Assembly: GCA_963699825.1 (NCBI GenBank)
Contig: CAVOVI010000013.1
Coordinates: 384,404-448,403 of the forward strand
Length of the DNA stretch: 64,000 nucleotides
DNA from: SPDF01 sp963699825
GTDB taxonomy: Bacteria > Gemmatimonadota > Gemmatimonadetes > Gemmatimonadales > GWC2-71-9
Direction: 5' to 3'
The first letter of the stretch is position 1. The number at the start of each line of letters is the position of its first letter. This document shows, piece after piece, positions 1 to 9,534 of this stretch. The notes beneath the pieces are model-generated. The model had not been told where the DNA came from. It saw nothing but the letters and a program-made list of their open reading frames with translations, and did no database searches. Position numbers and translations under genes: made by a program.

Positions 1-415
1 CGAGGTAGGCCCCCAAAGTCATGATCCGGTCGAACCAGCTGCCGGGGCGCCACGCGCCGATGATGCCGACAATCAGTCCGGTGCTGACCGCGAACAGCAT
101 CGCGGCGAGAGCGAGGCGCAGCGTGTAGGGGAAGCGGTGGAGCAGCTCGCCGAGGATCGGGCGGCCGGTGATGTAGCTATTGCCGAGGTCGCCCTTCAGG
201 ATGCCGGCGGTGTACAGGACAAACCGTTTCGGGAGCGGTTCGTCCAGATGCAGCTCGCCGCGGAGGCGGGCCATCGTGGCGGAGTCGGCGCGCTCGCCCA
301 CCATCGCCTGGACTGGATCGCCGGGGGCCACGTGGAGGAGGAGGAACGCCACGATGAGCACTCCAAAGAGCGTCGGGAGCACCACGACGAGACGCCAGAC
401 GAGGAACCTGGTCAT
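1..415 (-). CDS. ABC transporter permease, DppB/OppB type (partial)
   Basis: This is the N-terminal 138 codons of an inner-membrane permease for a peptide or nickel type ABC importer; the rest lies left of the window. The translation opens MTRFLVWRLVVVLPTLFGV, a first transmembrane helix, followed by the family signature region HVAPGDPVQAMVGERA and LHLDEPLPKRFVLYTAGILKGD, both typical of DppB-like permeases. A second helix follows near residues 105-130. The ATG overlaps the stop of the upstream binding-protein gene (ATGA), so the two are cotranscribed and probably translationally coupled. Substrate cannot be read from the sequence; di- or oligopeptides are the usual guess. Confidence 0.9.
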   Translation of the reverse strand, partial: MTRFLVWRLVVVLPTLFGVLIVAFLLLHVAPGDPVQAMVGERADSATMARLRGELHLDEPLPKRFVLYTAGILKGDLGNSYITGRPILGELLHRFPYTLRLALAAMLFAVSTGLIVGIIGAWRPGSWFDRIMTLGAYL

Positions 416-1944
416 TGCACCCGCTCGACATTCCGCCAGCGCTGGCCGTTGAAGATCGCGGGAATTTCCCAGCCGGTGACGTCGGCGCGCTCAGCCCAAA
501 GGTCGACGGGGAACCAGAGGAAGATCCATGGCGCCGCCTCGAAGATCCGCTGGTCGATCGCACGGCTCAGGCTGTCCTTCAGCGCGAGGTCGGGGGTGCC
601 CCGGGCCAGCATGATCATCCGGTCGGTCGCCGTGTCGGCGAAGAACGCCCGGTTGCCGCCGCTGCCGGCGTTCTTCGAGTAGAAGGTCGGGTAGTTGAAG
701 CTCTCAGGGTCGGGATAGTCGGCATACCAGTCGGTCAGGAAGAGATCGGCCTCTCCCTTCGAGGAAGCGGCGCGTGCGCTCGAGGCGTCGCGTTCGACGA
801 TGTCAATCGTGACTCCGGCCAGCGCCAGGCTCTGCTGGATGGCCTGTGCAATCCGCGCGAGTTCGGATCGCTGGGTGCGCCAGAGCTTGAGGGTGATGCC
901 GTCGGGGTAGCCGGCCTCGGCGAGGAGCGCGCGCGCCGCCGTCGGATCATACGCATAGGGGACGCGGGTGCTGTCGTAGCCCTCGAGCCCTGGGGGAATG
1001 GCGCCGGCGGCTCGCACGCCGCGGCCCGCCATGATCGTCCGGAGCATGGTCCCGGCGTCGACACCGAGATTGAGCGCGCGCCGCACGCGGACATCCTGCA
1101 GGGGACCGCGCTGGGTGTTGATGGCCACGTAGAGCGCCCGCAGGGCGGGGCGCCGCTGCAGCTCCGTGCTATGCTCCGCCTCCCACCGCGTTGTCTCGCT
1201 GAAGGGGACCTCCACCACCGCCAGCTGCCCGAACTCGAACTCTGCCGCCTGGGTGAGCGGTTCGGGGATGATGCGCACCCGGAGTGTGTCGGACCGCGGG
1301 CGCCCTCCCCAGTACTCCTCGTTGGCGGCGAGGATCAGCGCGTCGTCGTGGGACCACTCGACGAACCGCCATGGGCCACTCCCGACCGGCTGCTCGCTGA
1401 AATCGGGGCCGATCGATTCGGGCACGATCGCGGAAGCAGGCATGGCGAGGAGCTTGGGGAAGACGTTCAGCGGTTCCTCGAGCGTGATCACGAGGGTGGA
1501 GTCATCCGGGACCGCGATGCCGTCGATGTCGGTGGCGGTCCCGCTGGCGAAGGCGGCGGCGCCCTTGATCGGCGTCAGGGTCCAGGTGCGCGATCCCTTC
1601 GATGCGAGCGACAGCACGCGCTGAAAGGACGCCTGCACCGTCTGTGCGGTAATCGGCCGCCCGTCGTGGAAGGTGGCGCCGGTGCGCAGGTGAAAGGTGT
1701 ACACCGCGCCGCTGGAGTCCGCCTCCCAGCGGGTGGCGATCCCGGGCACCAGGCGACCGGCGGCGTCGAACTGCGTGACGTTGTCGAAGAGCATCGCGAT
1801 CATTTCCCCGCTCACTACGTCGGTCGAGAAGGCGGGGTCCAGCGTGCGCGGATCGGCCGTGAAATAGTAGGTGATCGAACGGGGTCCCCCTTCGCCGCCG
1901 CAAGCGGTCAGGATCGTCACGGCGGCGAGCAGGAAGCGGGTCAT
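412..1944 (-). CDS. ABC transporter substrate-binding lipoprotein (family 5, DppA/OppA-like)
   Basis: A 510-residue periplasmic solute-binding protein that delivers peptides or similar ligands to the DppB-type permease encoded next. The start is the ATG at 1944, because it gives a short signal sequence ending in the lipobox-like TACGG; an upstream in-frame start would add 25 residues with no signal character. Family 5 hallmarks are visible: YYFTADPRTLDPAFSTD near the mature N terminus, VYTFHLRTGATFHDGRPI, and the C-terminal TDWYADYPDPESF region. The permease start overlaps its stop codon. Lipid anchoring to the inner or outer membrane is inferred from the cysteine. Confidence 0.92.
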   Translation of the reverse strand: MTRFLLAAVTILTACGGEGGPRSITYYFTADPRTLDPAFSTDVVSGEMIAMLFDNVTQFDAAGRLVPGIATRWEADSSGAVYTFHLRTGATFHDGRPITAQTVQASFQRVLSLASKGSRTWTLTPIKGAAAFASGTATDIDGIAVPDDSTLVITLEEPLNVFPKLLAMPASAIVPESIGPDFSEQPVGSGPWRFVEWSHDDALILAANEEYWGGRPRSDTLRVRIIPEPLTQAAEFEFGQLAVVEVPFSETTRWEAEHSTELQRRPALRALYVAINTQRGPLQDVRVRRALNLGVDAGTMLRTIMAGRGVRAAGAIPPGLEGYDSTRVPYAYDPTAARALLAEAGYPDGITLKLWRTQRSELARIAQAIQQSLALAGVTIDIVERDASSARAASSKGEADLFLTDWYADYPDPESFNYPTFYSKNAGSGGNRAFFADTATDRMIMLARGTPDLALKDSLSRAIDQRIFEAAPWIFLWFPVDLWAERADVTGWEIPAIFNGQRWRNVERVQ

Positions 1945-2099
1945 TGGCAGGCGGCCCGTACGGGTTGGAGACGGGTGGTCCGTACACCGGAAGGAGGGGG
2001 GAGCCGGGGGCTCCCCCACTGTGGCGTAAGATGAAGAAACTAGGCATCTTACAGCATGCCGTCAATCATGAGCGCCCCCGCCTCTGAGGGGGACGCCGC
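1945..2099. promoter_or_regulatory. Divergent intergenic region with two inverted repeats
   Basis: This 155-bp gap separates the binding-protein gene (minus) from the Omp85 gene (plus). It holds two perfect hairpins. One is GC-rich, nine base pairs with a GGG loop (1997-2005 and 2009-2017). The other is AT-richer: GTAAGATG at 2026-2033 and CATCTTAC at 2045-2052 around an 11-nt spacer. The second resembles a dimeric repressor operator and sits where both promoters should lie. No convincing -35/-10 pair was identified, so the regulatory reading is an inference. Confidence 0.45.
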
Positions 2100-4214
2100 G
2101 TGAGCGTGCCGCGAGGCGCTCTCCTCGCGGTGGTTGCCACGCTACTGGCCATCGCCCCGCTCCACTCCCAGGACGAGCCGTTGATTGTGCGCGGTTTGTC
2201 CTTCAAGGGCAATCACGCGCTGGACGCCTACCAGTTGTCGGCCGCCATCTCGACGACCAACTCCTCCTGGTTTGCCCGGTCGGGAGCGGTGCGCTGGATC
2301 GGCCTCGGCGAAAAGCGGCCGTTCGACGAGGTGGAGTTCGACCGCGACGTCCTCCGCATCACGCTGCTCTACCGAAAGAGCGGCTACATGAACGTGGCCG
2401 TGGACACCGTCGTGCGCCGGACCGACAAAGACATCTACATCACCTTCCTGATCGACGAGGGACCGCCGGTCATCCTCGACTCGCTCGCCGTGCTGGGCCT
2501 CGACTCGGTCGCCAAACCTGACCTCGTGACACGCGACTTGCCGCTGCGCGCGGGAGACGCCTTCAGCCGCATCCTCCTCGATGCGACCTCCGACACCCTG
2601 GTGCGCCGCCTGCGAGACCGGGGCTATCCCGACGCGATCGCGTTCCAGAGCTTCGAGCGGGACAAGACCGACCTGACCGCGAACGCGGCCATCGACCTGC
2701 AGCCCGGGCCACTGTCTGACGTGAGTGACATCACGATTACCGGCACGAAGCGGGTCTCGCCGGAGGTCGCACGCTCGCTCCTTGCCACGCGTCCGGGACA
2801 GCAGTTCTCGCAGGAGGATCTCTACCGGAGCCAGCGCAACCTGTACCGGTCCGAGCTGTTCAGCTTCGCCGCCGTCGGTGTCGACAGCGCGACGTACGAC
2901 CCGACCGCTGACTCGGTCCCGCTCACGGTGCGTGTGGCGGAGAGCAAGCCGCGCCGCGCGCGGGGGAGCGTCGGGTACGCGACCGACGACTGTTTCCGCG
3001 TCGGCGCCGGCATCACCTTCCGGAACTTCGCCGGCGGCGGTCGCATCCTCGATCTCAGCGGCCGGATGTCGAAGATCGGCGTCGGCGCGCCCACCGACTG
3101 GGGCATGCAGGATGGGTTCCTCTGTTCCCAGCTGAAGCCCGACACACTCGGCTCGAGCGAGGTGAATTACAGCCTGGCGATATCGCTCCGCCGGCCGGCG
3201 TTCCTCTCGCCGCACAACACGCTGACGACCACGCTCTTTGCCGACCGGCGCTCCGACTACCTCGTGTACCTGCGTCAGGAAGTCGGCGCGGGGGTGAGCC
3301 TCAACCGGGAGACGCTCCGCCAGGCGAAGCTCTCCTTGACCTACTCCTACACCTACGGCAGCACCCAGGCGAGCCCGGCGAGCTTCTGTGTCTCCCTCCT
3401 CGTCTGCAGTTCCGAAGACATCGCCCAGCTCAGCTCGGATCAGGGGCTCGGCGCGCTGGGCGCATCGGCGACCTTCCCCTCGGTCAACAATCCACTGGAC
3501 CCGACTCGCGGTTCCCGCACGACCGTGCAGGCGACGGTGAGCGCACAGTTGCTCGGGTCCAGTGAATCGCAGCAGTTCTTGCAGCTGGTTGCCAATCGCG
3601 CCTGGTACCGGACGCTCTCCCGCCAGGCGGTGCTGAGCTTTCGCCTGCGCGCCGGGGCGATGTGGGCACCGCTGACGACGTTCAGTGGCACGGAGGCGAC
3701 CAACTATATCCCGCCGGCCAACCGGTTCTATGCCGGCGGTCCGAACGACGTTCGCGGATACCAGCTCAACGGGCTCGGCCCCGTCAACTACCTGATCATC
3801 AACGACACCATCCAGATCGACACAACCAACCCCGGCAACACGACGATCCCTGATGGCCCCGTCAGCTACTCTCCGGTCGGCGGAAATATGCTGGGCGTCG
3901 GAAACGTCGAGGTCCGGTTTCCCTCGCCGGTCTGGGGCCGCCTCTTCCGTTTGGTCGCGTTCGTCGACGCGGGGGTGCTCTGGGATCGGTACCAGAACAC
4001 GCCCGAGGTGCGGGTCACGCCCGGGTTCGGCCTTCGACTCGTCACGCCGCTCGGGCCGGTGCGCCTCGACGTCGGGTACAACGGGTACTCGCAGCAGCCC
4101 GGCGCGCTCTATCTGAGCCAGAACAATGACGTGGTGCGCATCCGTGACAGCTACACCCCCAGCGGGAACCCGGATCGCTTCGTATTCCACTTCGCGGTCG
4201 GGCAGCCGTTCTGA
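2100..4214 (+). CDS. Omp85-family outer membrane protein (TamA/BamA-like)
   Basis: A 704-residue outer-membrane assembly protein. It has a signal peptide (cleavage probably after HSQ near residue 24), then POTRA-type periplasmic domains: IVRGLSFKGNHALDAYQL, then a second and third repeat including ITGTKRVSPEVARSLLATRPG. From about residue 290 a 16-strand-type surface-antigen barrel begins (GSVGYATDDCFRVGAG) and runs to the C-terminal aromatic FHFAVGQPF. Start is GTG at 2100. Its stop overlaps the ATG of the TamB-like gene by one base, so the pair resembles the TamA-TamB translocation and assembly module rather than the essential BamA, which normally neighbours lipid A genes. Confidence 0.88.
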   Translation: MSVPRGALLAVVATLLAIAPLHSQDEPLIVRGLSFKGNHALDAYQLSAAISTTNSSWFARSGAVRWIGLGEKRPFDEVEFDRDVLRITLLYRKSGYMNVAVDTVVRRTDKDIYITFLIDEGPPVILDSLAVLGLDSVAKPDLVTRDLPLRAGDAFSRILLDATSDTLVRRLRDRGYPDAIAFQSFERDKTDLTANAAIDLQPGPLSDVSDITITGTKRVSPEVARSLLATRPGQQFSQEDLYRSQRNLYRSELFSFAAVGVDSATYDPTADSVPLTVRVAESKPRRARGSVGYATDDCFRVGAGITFRNFAGGGRILDLSGRMSKIGVGAPTDWGMQDGFLCSQLKPDTLGSSEVNYSLAISLRRPAFLSPHNTLTTTLFADRRSDYLVYLRQEVGAGVSLNRETLRQAKLSLTYSYTYGSTQASPASFCVSLLVCSSEDIAQLSSDQGLGALGASATFPSVNNPLDPTRGSRTTVQATVSAQLLGSSESQQFLQLVANRAWYRTLSRQAVLSFRLRAGAMWAPLTTFSGTEATNYIPPANRFYAGGPNDVRGYQLNGLGPVNYLIINDTIQIDTTNPGNTTIPDGPVSYSPVGGNMLGVGNVEVRFPSPVWGRLFRLVAFVDAGVLWDRYQNTPEVRVTPGFGLRLVTPLGPVRLDVGYNGYSQQPGALYLSQNNDVVRIRDSYTPSGNPDRFVFHFAVGQPF

Positions 4215-7200
4215 TGCGCCGCCGAATCGCGCACATCGTATTCGTCACCGGTTTCGGGACGGTCGCACTCGTGGCAGGGTTGCTTGCCGCGCTGACCGTC
4301 GCTCCACCCGGCCGCCTGCTGCTGGCGCGGACGGTCACGAGCCTCTCTGATCGCGTCTTCCGCGGGCACCTCACGATCGGCGAGGTATCGGGGAACTTCC
4401 TGACCCGGCTCTCCCTGCGCGGCGTGGTGCTCAAGGACAGCTCCGGTGCGGTCGTGGCGGAGTTCCCCCGCCTCGATGTCAGCTACCGGCTCCCGAACCT
4501 GCTCGCCGGTCGGTTTGACTTCAGCTCGGTGCGTGCCGAGTCGCCTGTCATCGACCTGGTCCGCCGTCGCAACGGCCGGATGAATTACGAGGAAGTGCTG
4601 CATCTCGGCGAGGGGGGCGGAGGCGGACGGCCTCCGCTGATCGAGATCCACAATCTCGAACTCCATGGCGGCACGCTGACGTTGCGCCTTCCCTGGAACC
4701 CGCCGTCCCGGATTCGGGCCGCGCGCGCACGACTCCGCGCTGGCGGCGGAACGCGCATTCCCCGGGCGCGTCATCGTGGAGGGTGCGGAGGGACTCGAGC
4801 TTGTCCGTCGGTTCGACAGCCTGGACCTGGGGCTCAACCGGCTCACGATCAGTACGCCGAATCGCGATCCGCTCTCGATGGTGATCGATACCCTCGGCGT
4901 CCGGGTGAGCGATCCCGGAGTCCGCGTCCAGCAGGTGCGGGGTCGCGCACGGGTCCACCAGGACAGCCTCATCTTCGAGATCACCCGCGGCGCCCTCCCG
5001 GGGTCCCGGTTCCAGGGGGCCGGGGTCGTGACCTTTCCCGAGGGACCGTTGCTTCTCGATTTCGGCATGCGCTTCAGTGCACTGGACCTGGTGGACCTGC
5101 GCTGGGTGTCGCCCGACTTTCCCGCGCTGCACGGCCGCACGGTCGTGATCGGGAAGTCGCAGGACGCGGACCGCGCCAGCTTCGACCTGCAGGAACTCCA
5201 TCTCGAGAACGACACGACGCGGATCGACGGACAGCTTGATCGTCCTCACCGATGTGCGCCAGGGACTCGGCGTACGGAGACATGGACCTGACGATCGAGC
5301 GCCTCGACCTGGAGGCCGCGCGGCCGTACCTCGACACCCTCCCGCTCCGCGGCAGCCTCTCCGGGCGGATCGCCGGCACGGGGCTGCTCTCCAATCTCGG
5401 GCTCTCACTCGACGTGGAGGTCACGGACATTGGGGTCCCCGGCGGGGCCACCAGCCGTTTTGCCGGCCAGGGGCGGATCCTGACCGGAGGGGCGGACGGT
5501 CTGACGTTCCGGGGATTTGCGCTCGAGTCGTCAGACGTCGACCTGCGCACGGTCGAGCTGCTGACTCCCTCGGTCACGCTGCAGGGTCGCGCCAGTCTGT
5601 CCGGGACACTCGACGGCCCGTGGAAAAACGTCCTGTTCACGGGAGGAATGCGGCACCGGGACGGCGCCCGCCCGCTGAGCGTGGTGGACGGATGGGTGCG
5701 CCTCGACACCCGCACGCTGGTGACCGCCTTCGACGGTGACCTCCGCCTCGACTCCCTTTCGTTTGAGGGGATCCGCGCGGGGTACCCGACTTTCCCCAGC
5801 CTCGGCTCGATCACCGGGCAGGTCCGGCTGGCCGGTACGATGGAGCGGATGGACCTTGATGCCGACGTGCGCGGACGAGATCGGCGAGTTCCGCATTCGC
5901 GGTCCGGCCACGGTGGTACCTCCCCGCTGGGGCGGCGACTCCCTCCAGATCGACTTCCGGCACCTCGACCTGCACGCGCTCCGCGGCACCGGCCCGACGT
6001 CCGACCTCGTGGGGGAGGTGTTCATTGTCGGCTCCATCGACACGCTGCGAGCGCCTGAGGGATCGATGCGCGGGTCCCTGGGGCCGGGACGGCTCGATGC
6101 ATTCCGAATTGACACCGCCGAGGCGGTCATTTCGGTACTCGACAGCATGCTCCACGTCGACACCCTGGGCGTCGACTGGCGCGGTGGACGGCTCGGAGCC
6201 AGGGGGACCCTGGGCTGGGCCGCCCCCCATGAGGGTCAAATGGAACTGACCGCCGAGCTCGACAGCCTGCAGGGACTCGACTCCCTGCTCGTCGCCAAAC
6301 TCGGACTGGGACCAGATTCCGCCGGAGCCGAGTTGGCGGGTCGGGGACGACTCGACTTCTCCCTGGCCGGGTCGCTCGACTCGCTGGTGGCGTCCGGGTT
6401 CGCTGACGCGAGCGACCTCACATTCCGAGGCGGGCGGCTCCATTCCCTCTCGGCCACCTTCGGGTGGATGGGTGGTTCCCGGACTGCTCTCAGCCTCGCG
6501 ATGCTCGCCGATACCATTTCTTTTGGCCGGATGGTGACCACCAACGTCCGAGTCGGTGCACTGGGCTGGACCGACTCCTTGCAGTGGTCCGGATCGTTCG
6601 AGGGTGGTGAAGGGGCGGCCGTTGGTGTTGGCGGGCACTATTCCTCGCTCGATGACAAGCAGGTCACGACCATCGATTCCATGTCGATGGCCTTGAGCGG
6701 GCATCGCTGGGACCTGCTCGCGCCGGTGGTGCTGCAGGCCACTGACTCCGGGAACCTGCTCTCACCCGTCCGGCTCGAGACTGCGGACGGCTCCGGGGCC
6801 ATCAACATCTCCGGCACCCTTCCCGGGGAGCTGCCCGGGACTGTCCGGCTCGACGCCTACGGACTCGACCTCCGCGATGTTGCCGGTCTGTTCCGCGGTG
6901 ATACAACCGGTGTGTCCGGGTTCATTGGCGCGGATCTCGAGATCGGCGGCACGCGCCGCTCGCCCATCATCCAGGGGACGGCTTCCCTCGGTGATGCGGT
7001 GTTCGGTGATTTCCGCGCCCCGTTCATCCAGGGCATCCTGCACTACGAGGATCAGCGCCTCGAAGGCAATCTCTCGATCTGGAAGACCGGCCAGCGAATC
7101 CTGGGGGTCGAAGTGGCGCTCCCCCTCGACCTGGCGCTCGCGTCGGTCCCGCGGCGACAGCTCGACGGGCCTCTGATGATCCGCGCGCGCGCCGACAGCC

Positions 7201-8633
7201 TCGACCTCGGCACGTTCGAGGCGTTTACCACCCGTGTCCGTCGGATGTCGGGTGTCATGAGCGCCGACGTCCGGGTGGCGGGGACCTGGGAGGTGCCTCG
7301 ACTCGAGGGGTTCCTCGACATTCGCAACGGACGCGGGTCGGTGCCGTCCCTTGGCGTCCGGTATTCGAGTATCGAGGGGCACGCCACATTCATGGGCGAT
7401 TCGATGGCGCTTGATTCGCTCCTGCTCCGCAGTGCGCCGGCCAACGGGACGCTGCGGGCCAGCGGGAGCGTCGGGTTCCGGCCACTGACGAACCCGGTGC
7501 TCAACCTCCGTCTGGTGGCCACCGACTTCCTGGCGAGCGAGATCCGCGGCTTCCTCACCCTCAACGTCACTGGTCGGATGCGCCTGACCGGCCCATACAG
7601 CTCGCCGACGCTGACCGGTGGCGTGACCGCGAACCGGGGGGCGCTCTACTTCGCCGACCTCGTGACCAAGGACGTGGTCGACCTCGACGATCCGGAGTTC
7701 CGGGACCTGCTGGACCAGCGGTTCCAGCGCATGCTCCAGCGCGGCTACACGACGCGCAACCGGTTCATCGATTCCCTCCGCGTGGACAATCTCACCGTTC
7801 GGGTCGGCGATGCCTTCTGGCTGCGCTCGAACGAAGCGAACATCCAGCTCGGCGGCGAGGTTCGCGTCGACAAGCTGCGCCGGGACTACCGCGTGGATGG
7901 GCGGATGGATGCGCTCCGAGGGAACTACACGCTCGTGATCGGGCCGGTGCGGCGCGACTTCAAGGTGCAGCAGGGGCAGGTACGGTTCCTCGGGACCCCC
8001 GACCTGAACGCGGATCTCAACATCAAGGCCGAGCACATCGTGCGCCCCCTCGACGGCAGCCAGGACGTGCCGGTGATCGCCAACATCACGGGCACAATGC
8101 TCGAACCGAAGCTCGAGTTGACGTCCACGATTCTGCCCCCGATTTCGGAGACGAACCTCGTCTCGTACCTGATGTTCCGTCGCCCGGCGTCGACGCTCCA
8201 GACGACGGGTGGGGCGCCGGGCGATCAGCAACAGGCGCTGAATCTGGGGCTCGCCTACCTGTCGAGCGCCGTGACCAGCGAACTCCAGCGTGCTCTCGTC
8301 ACGGACCTCCGGGTTCCGGTGGACTACATTGAACTGCGGCCGGGCACCGCCGGGGGCTCCTACGGCTCCTCGACCGCCACCCAGCTCGCCGCGGGGTGGC
8401 AGATCGGCCGCAAGACGTTCCTCACGTTCAGCGCCGGAATCTGCACGACCGGCGGCGCCACCAGCTACAAGAACATCGGGGCCAGTTTCGAGTATCGCTT
8501 CGCGCGAGGGTTCCGGTTCCTTGCCAGTTTCGAGCCGTCGACGTCGTGCACTGCCGACCAGCAGACGGCGCCGCTGACCACCAACGACAGGTACCAGGCA
8601 GGCCTCGACGTCCTCTGGGAGCAGGAGTTCTAG
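4214..8633 (+). CDS. tamB: TamB-like translocation/assembly protein (frame-disrupted)
   Basis: A very large protein (about 1470 residues after correction) with an N-terminal transmembrane anchor, a long run of AsmA/TamB-type beta repeats, and the conserved C-terminal DUF490 domain (GPVRRDFKVQQGQVRFLGTP, then NITGTMLEPKLELTS and SETNLVSYLMF). TamB bridges inner and outer membrane and works with the TamA-like partner encoded just upstream. The reading frame changes near 4700-4760, at 5236-5237 (extra T), 5262-5264 (extra G) and 5873-5874 (extra G). Each is a one-base insertion; removing them gives continuous family-like sequence. I treat these as sequence errors, though true decay cannot be excluded. 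Confidence 0.85.
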
Positions 8634-8634
8634 C

Positions 8635-9534
8635 GTGCCACGTGCCCTGGTGATCACCAATCCGGCTGCCGCGAGAACCAAGCCGAAGGCCGTTCGCGAA
8701 GTCCGCGACGTGCTGCGGCGTGGTGGCTGGCAAGCCGAGGTGGTCGCAACCGGCGGGACCGGTGATGCGAGCCGCCTGGCCGCCGAAGCGGTGGCGGCCG
8801 GGATGGACGCGGTCGCGGTCTTCGGCGGTGACGGCACCACCATGCAGGCGGCATCCTCGCTGGTGGGTACCGACGTGGCCCTCGCGCTCATCCCGGGCGG
8901 GACAGGAAACCTCCTCGCCGGCAATCTCCGCATTCCGTTTGTTCCCGGTCGGGCCGCCGAGATCCTGGTGCGCGGCATCTCCAAGCGGCTTGACCTCGGG
9001 CGGCTCGACGACATCACCGGGGTGCCGCACTACTTCGCCGTGGCGTGCGGGGCAGGATTCGACGCCCAGATCATGGCGGAAACATCGAGCGCGCTGAAGC
9101 AGCGCTGGGGGGTGGGGGCGTATATCGCCACCTCGCTGCGCCTGATCAGCGAGATGCGAAGCCACCGCTATCACATCCGGGTGGATGGCGTGGAGTACGA
9201 GGCGAACGCGGCGGTTGTCCTGGTCGCGAACTGCGCCGAGGTATTGCCTCCGATCCTTCGGTTCGGAGAGGGGGTCCGCCCCGATGACGGATTGCTCGAC
9301 GTGGTCGTGCTGCGCGCCGATGGGCTGGCGGACGGCGTCCAGGCGATCTGGCATTTTCTGCGCCGCGCCGAGGGTCCCGGGTCCCGAATCGGTCATGTGC
9401 GCGGGCGTGAAATCCACATCGAAACCGACGCCGTCGTCCCTGTGGAACTCGACGGGGATCTCGGCGGGCAGACCCCGTTCACGGCAACCGTTGTACCCGG
9501 CGCGATCCGGGTCATGGTACCGACGGCCTCATGA
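8635..9534 (+). CDS. Diacylglycerol kinase / sphingosine-kinase-family lipid kinase
   Basis: A 299-residue cytosolic lipid kinase. The catalytic domain motifs are clear: ITNPAAARTK at the N terminus (nucleotide binding), FGGDGTTMQ (the GGDGT signature) near residue 61, and LIPGGTGNLLAGNL near residue 84. The C-terminal half carries the beta-sandwich lobe with CGAGFDAQIM and DGDLGGQTPF. Bacterial members phosphorylate diacylglycerol or related lipids. The start is GTG one base after the TamB-like stop, and its stop overlaps the kinase gene start (ATGA), placing it in an envelope operon. Substrate is inferred from family only. Confidence 0.88.
   Translation: MPRALVITNPAAARTKPKAVREVRDVLRRGGWQAEVVATGGTGDASRLAAEAVAAGMDAVAVFGGDGTTMQAASSLVGTDVALALIPGGTGNLLAGNLRIPFVPGRAAEILVRGISKRLDLGRLDDITGVPHYFAVACGAGFDAQIMAETSSALKQRWGVGAYIATSLRLISEMRSHRYHIRVDGVEYEANAAVVLVANCAEVLPPILRFGEGVRPDDGLLDVVVLRADGLADGVQAIWHFLRRAEGPGSRIGHVRGREIHIETDAVVPVELDGDLGGQTPFTATVVPGAIRVMVPTAS

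Noticed and set aside
2142..4190. Long open frames opposite real genes, such as this 682-residue minus-strand frame and similar ones at 415-2034, 6762-9017 and 38058-39461
   Set aside because: They are by-products of GC-rich third positions in the sense genes, show no motifs or signal sequences, and would overlap well-supported proteins.
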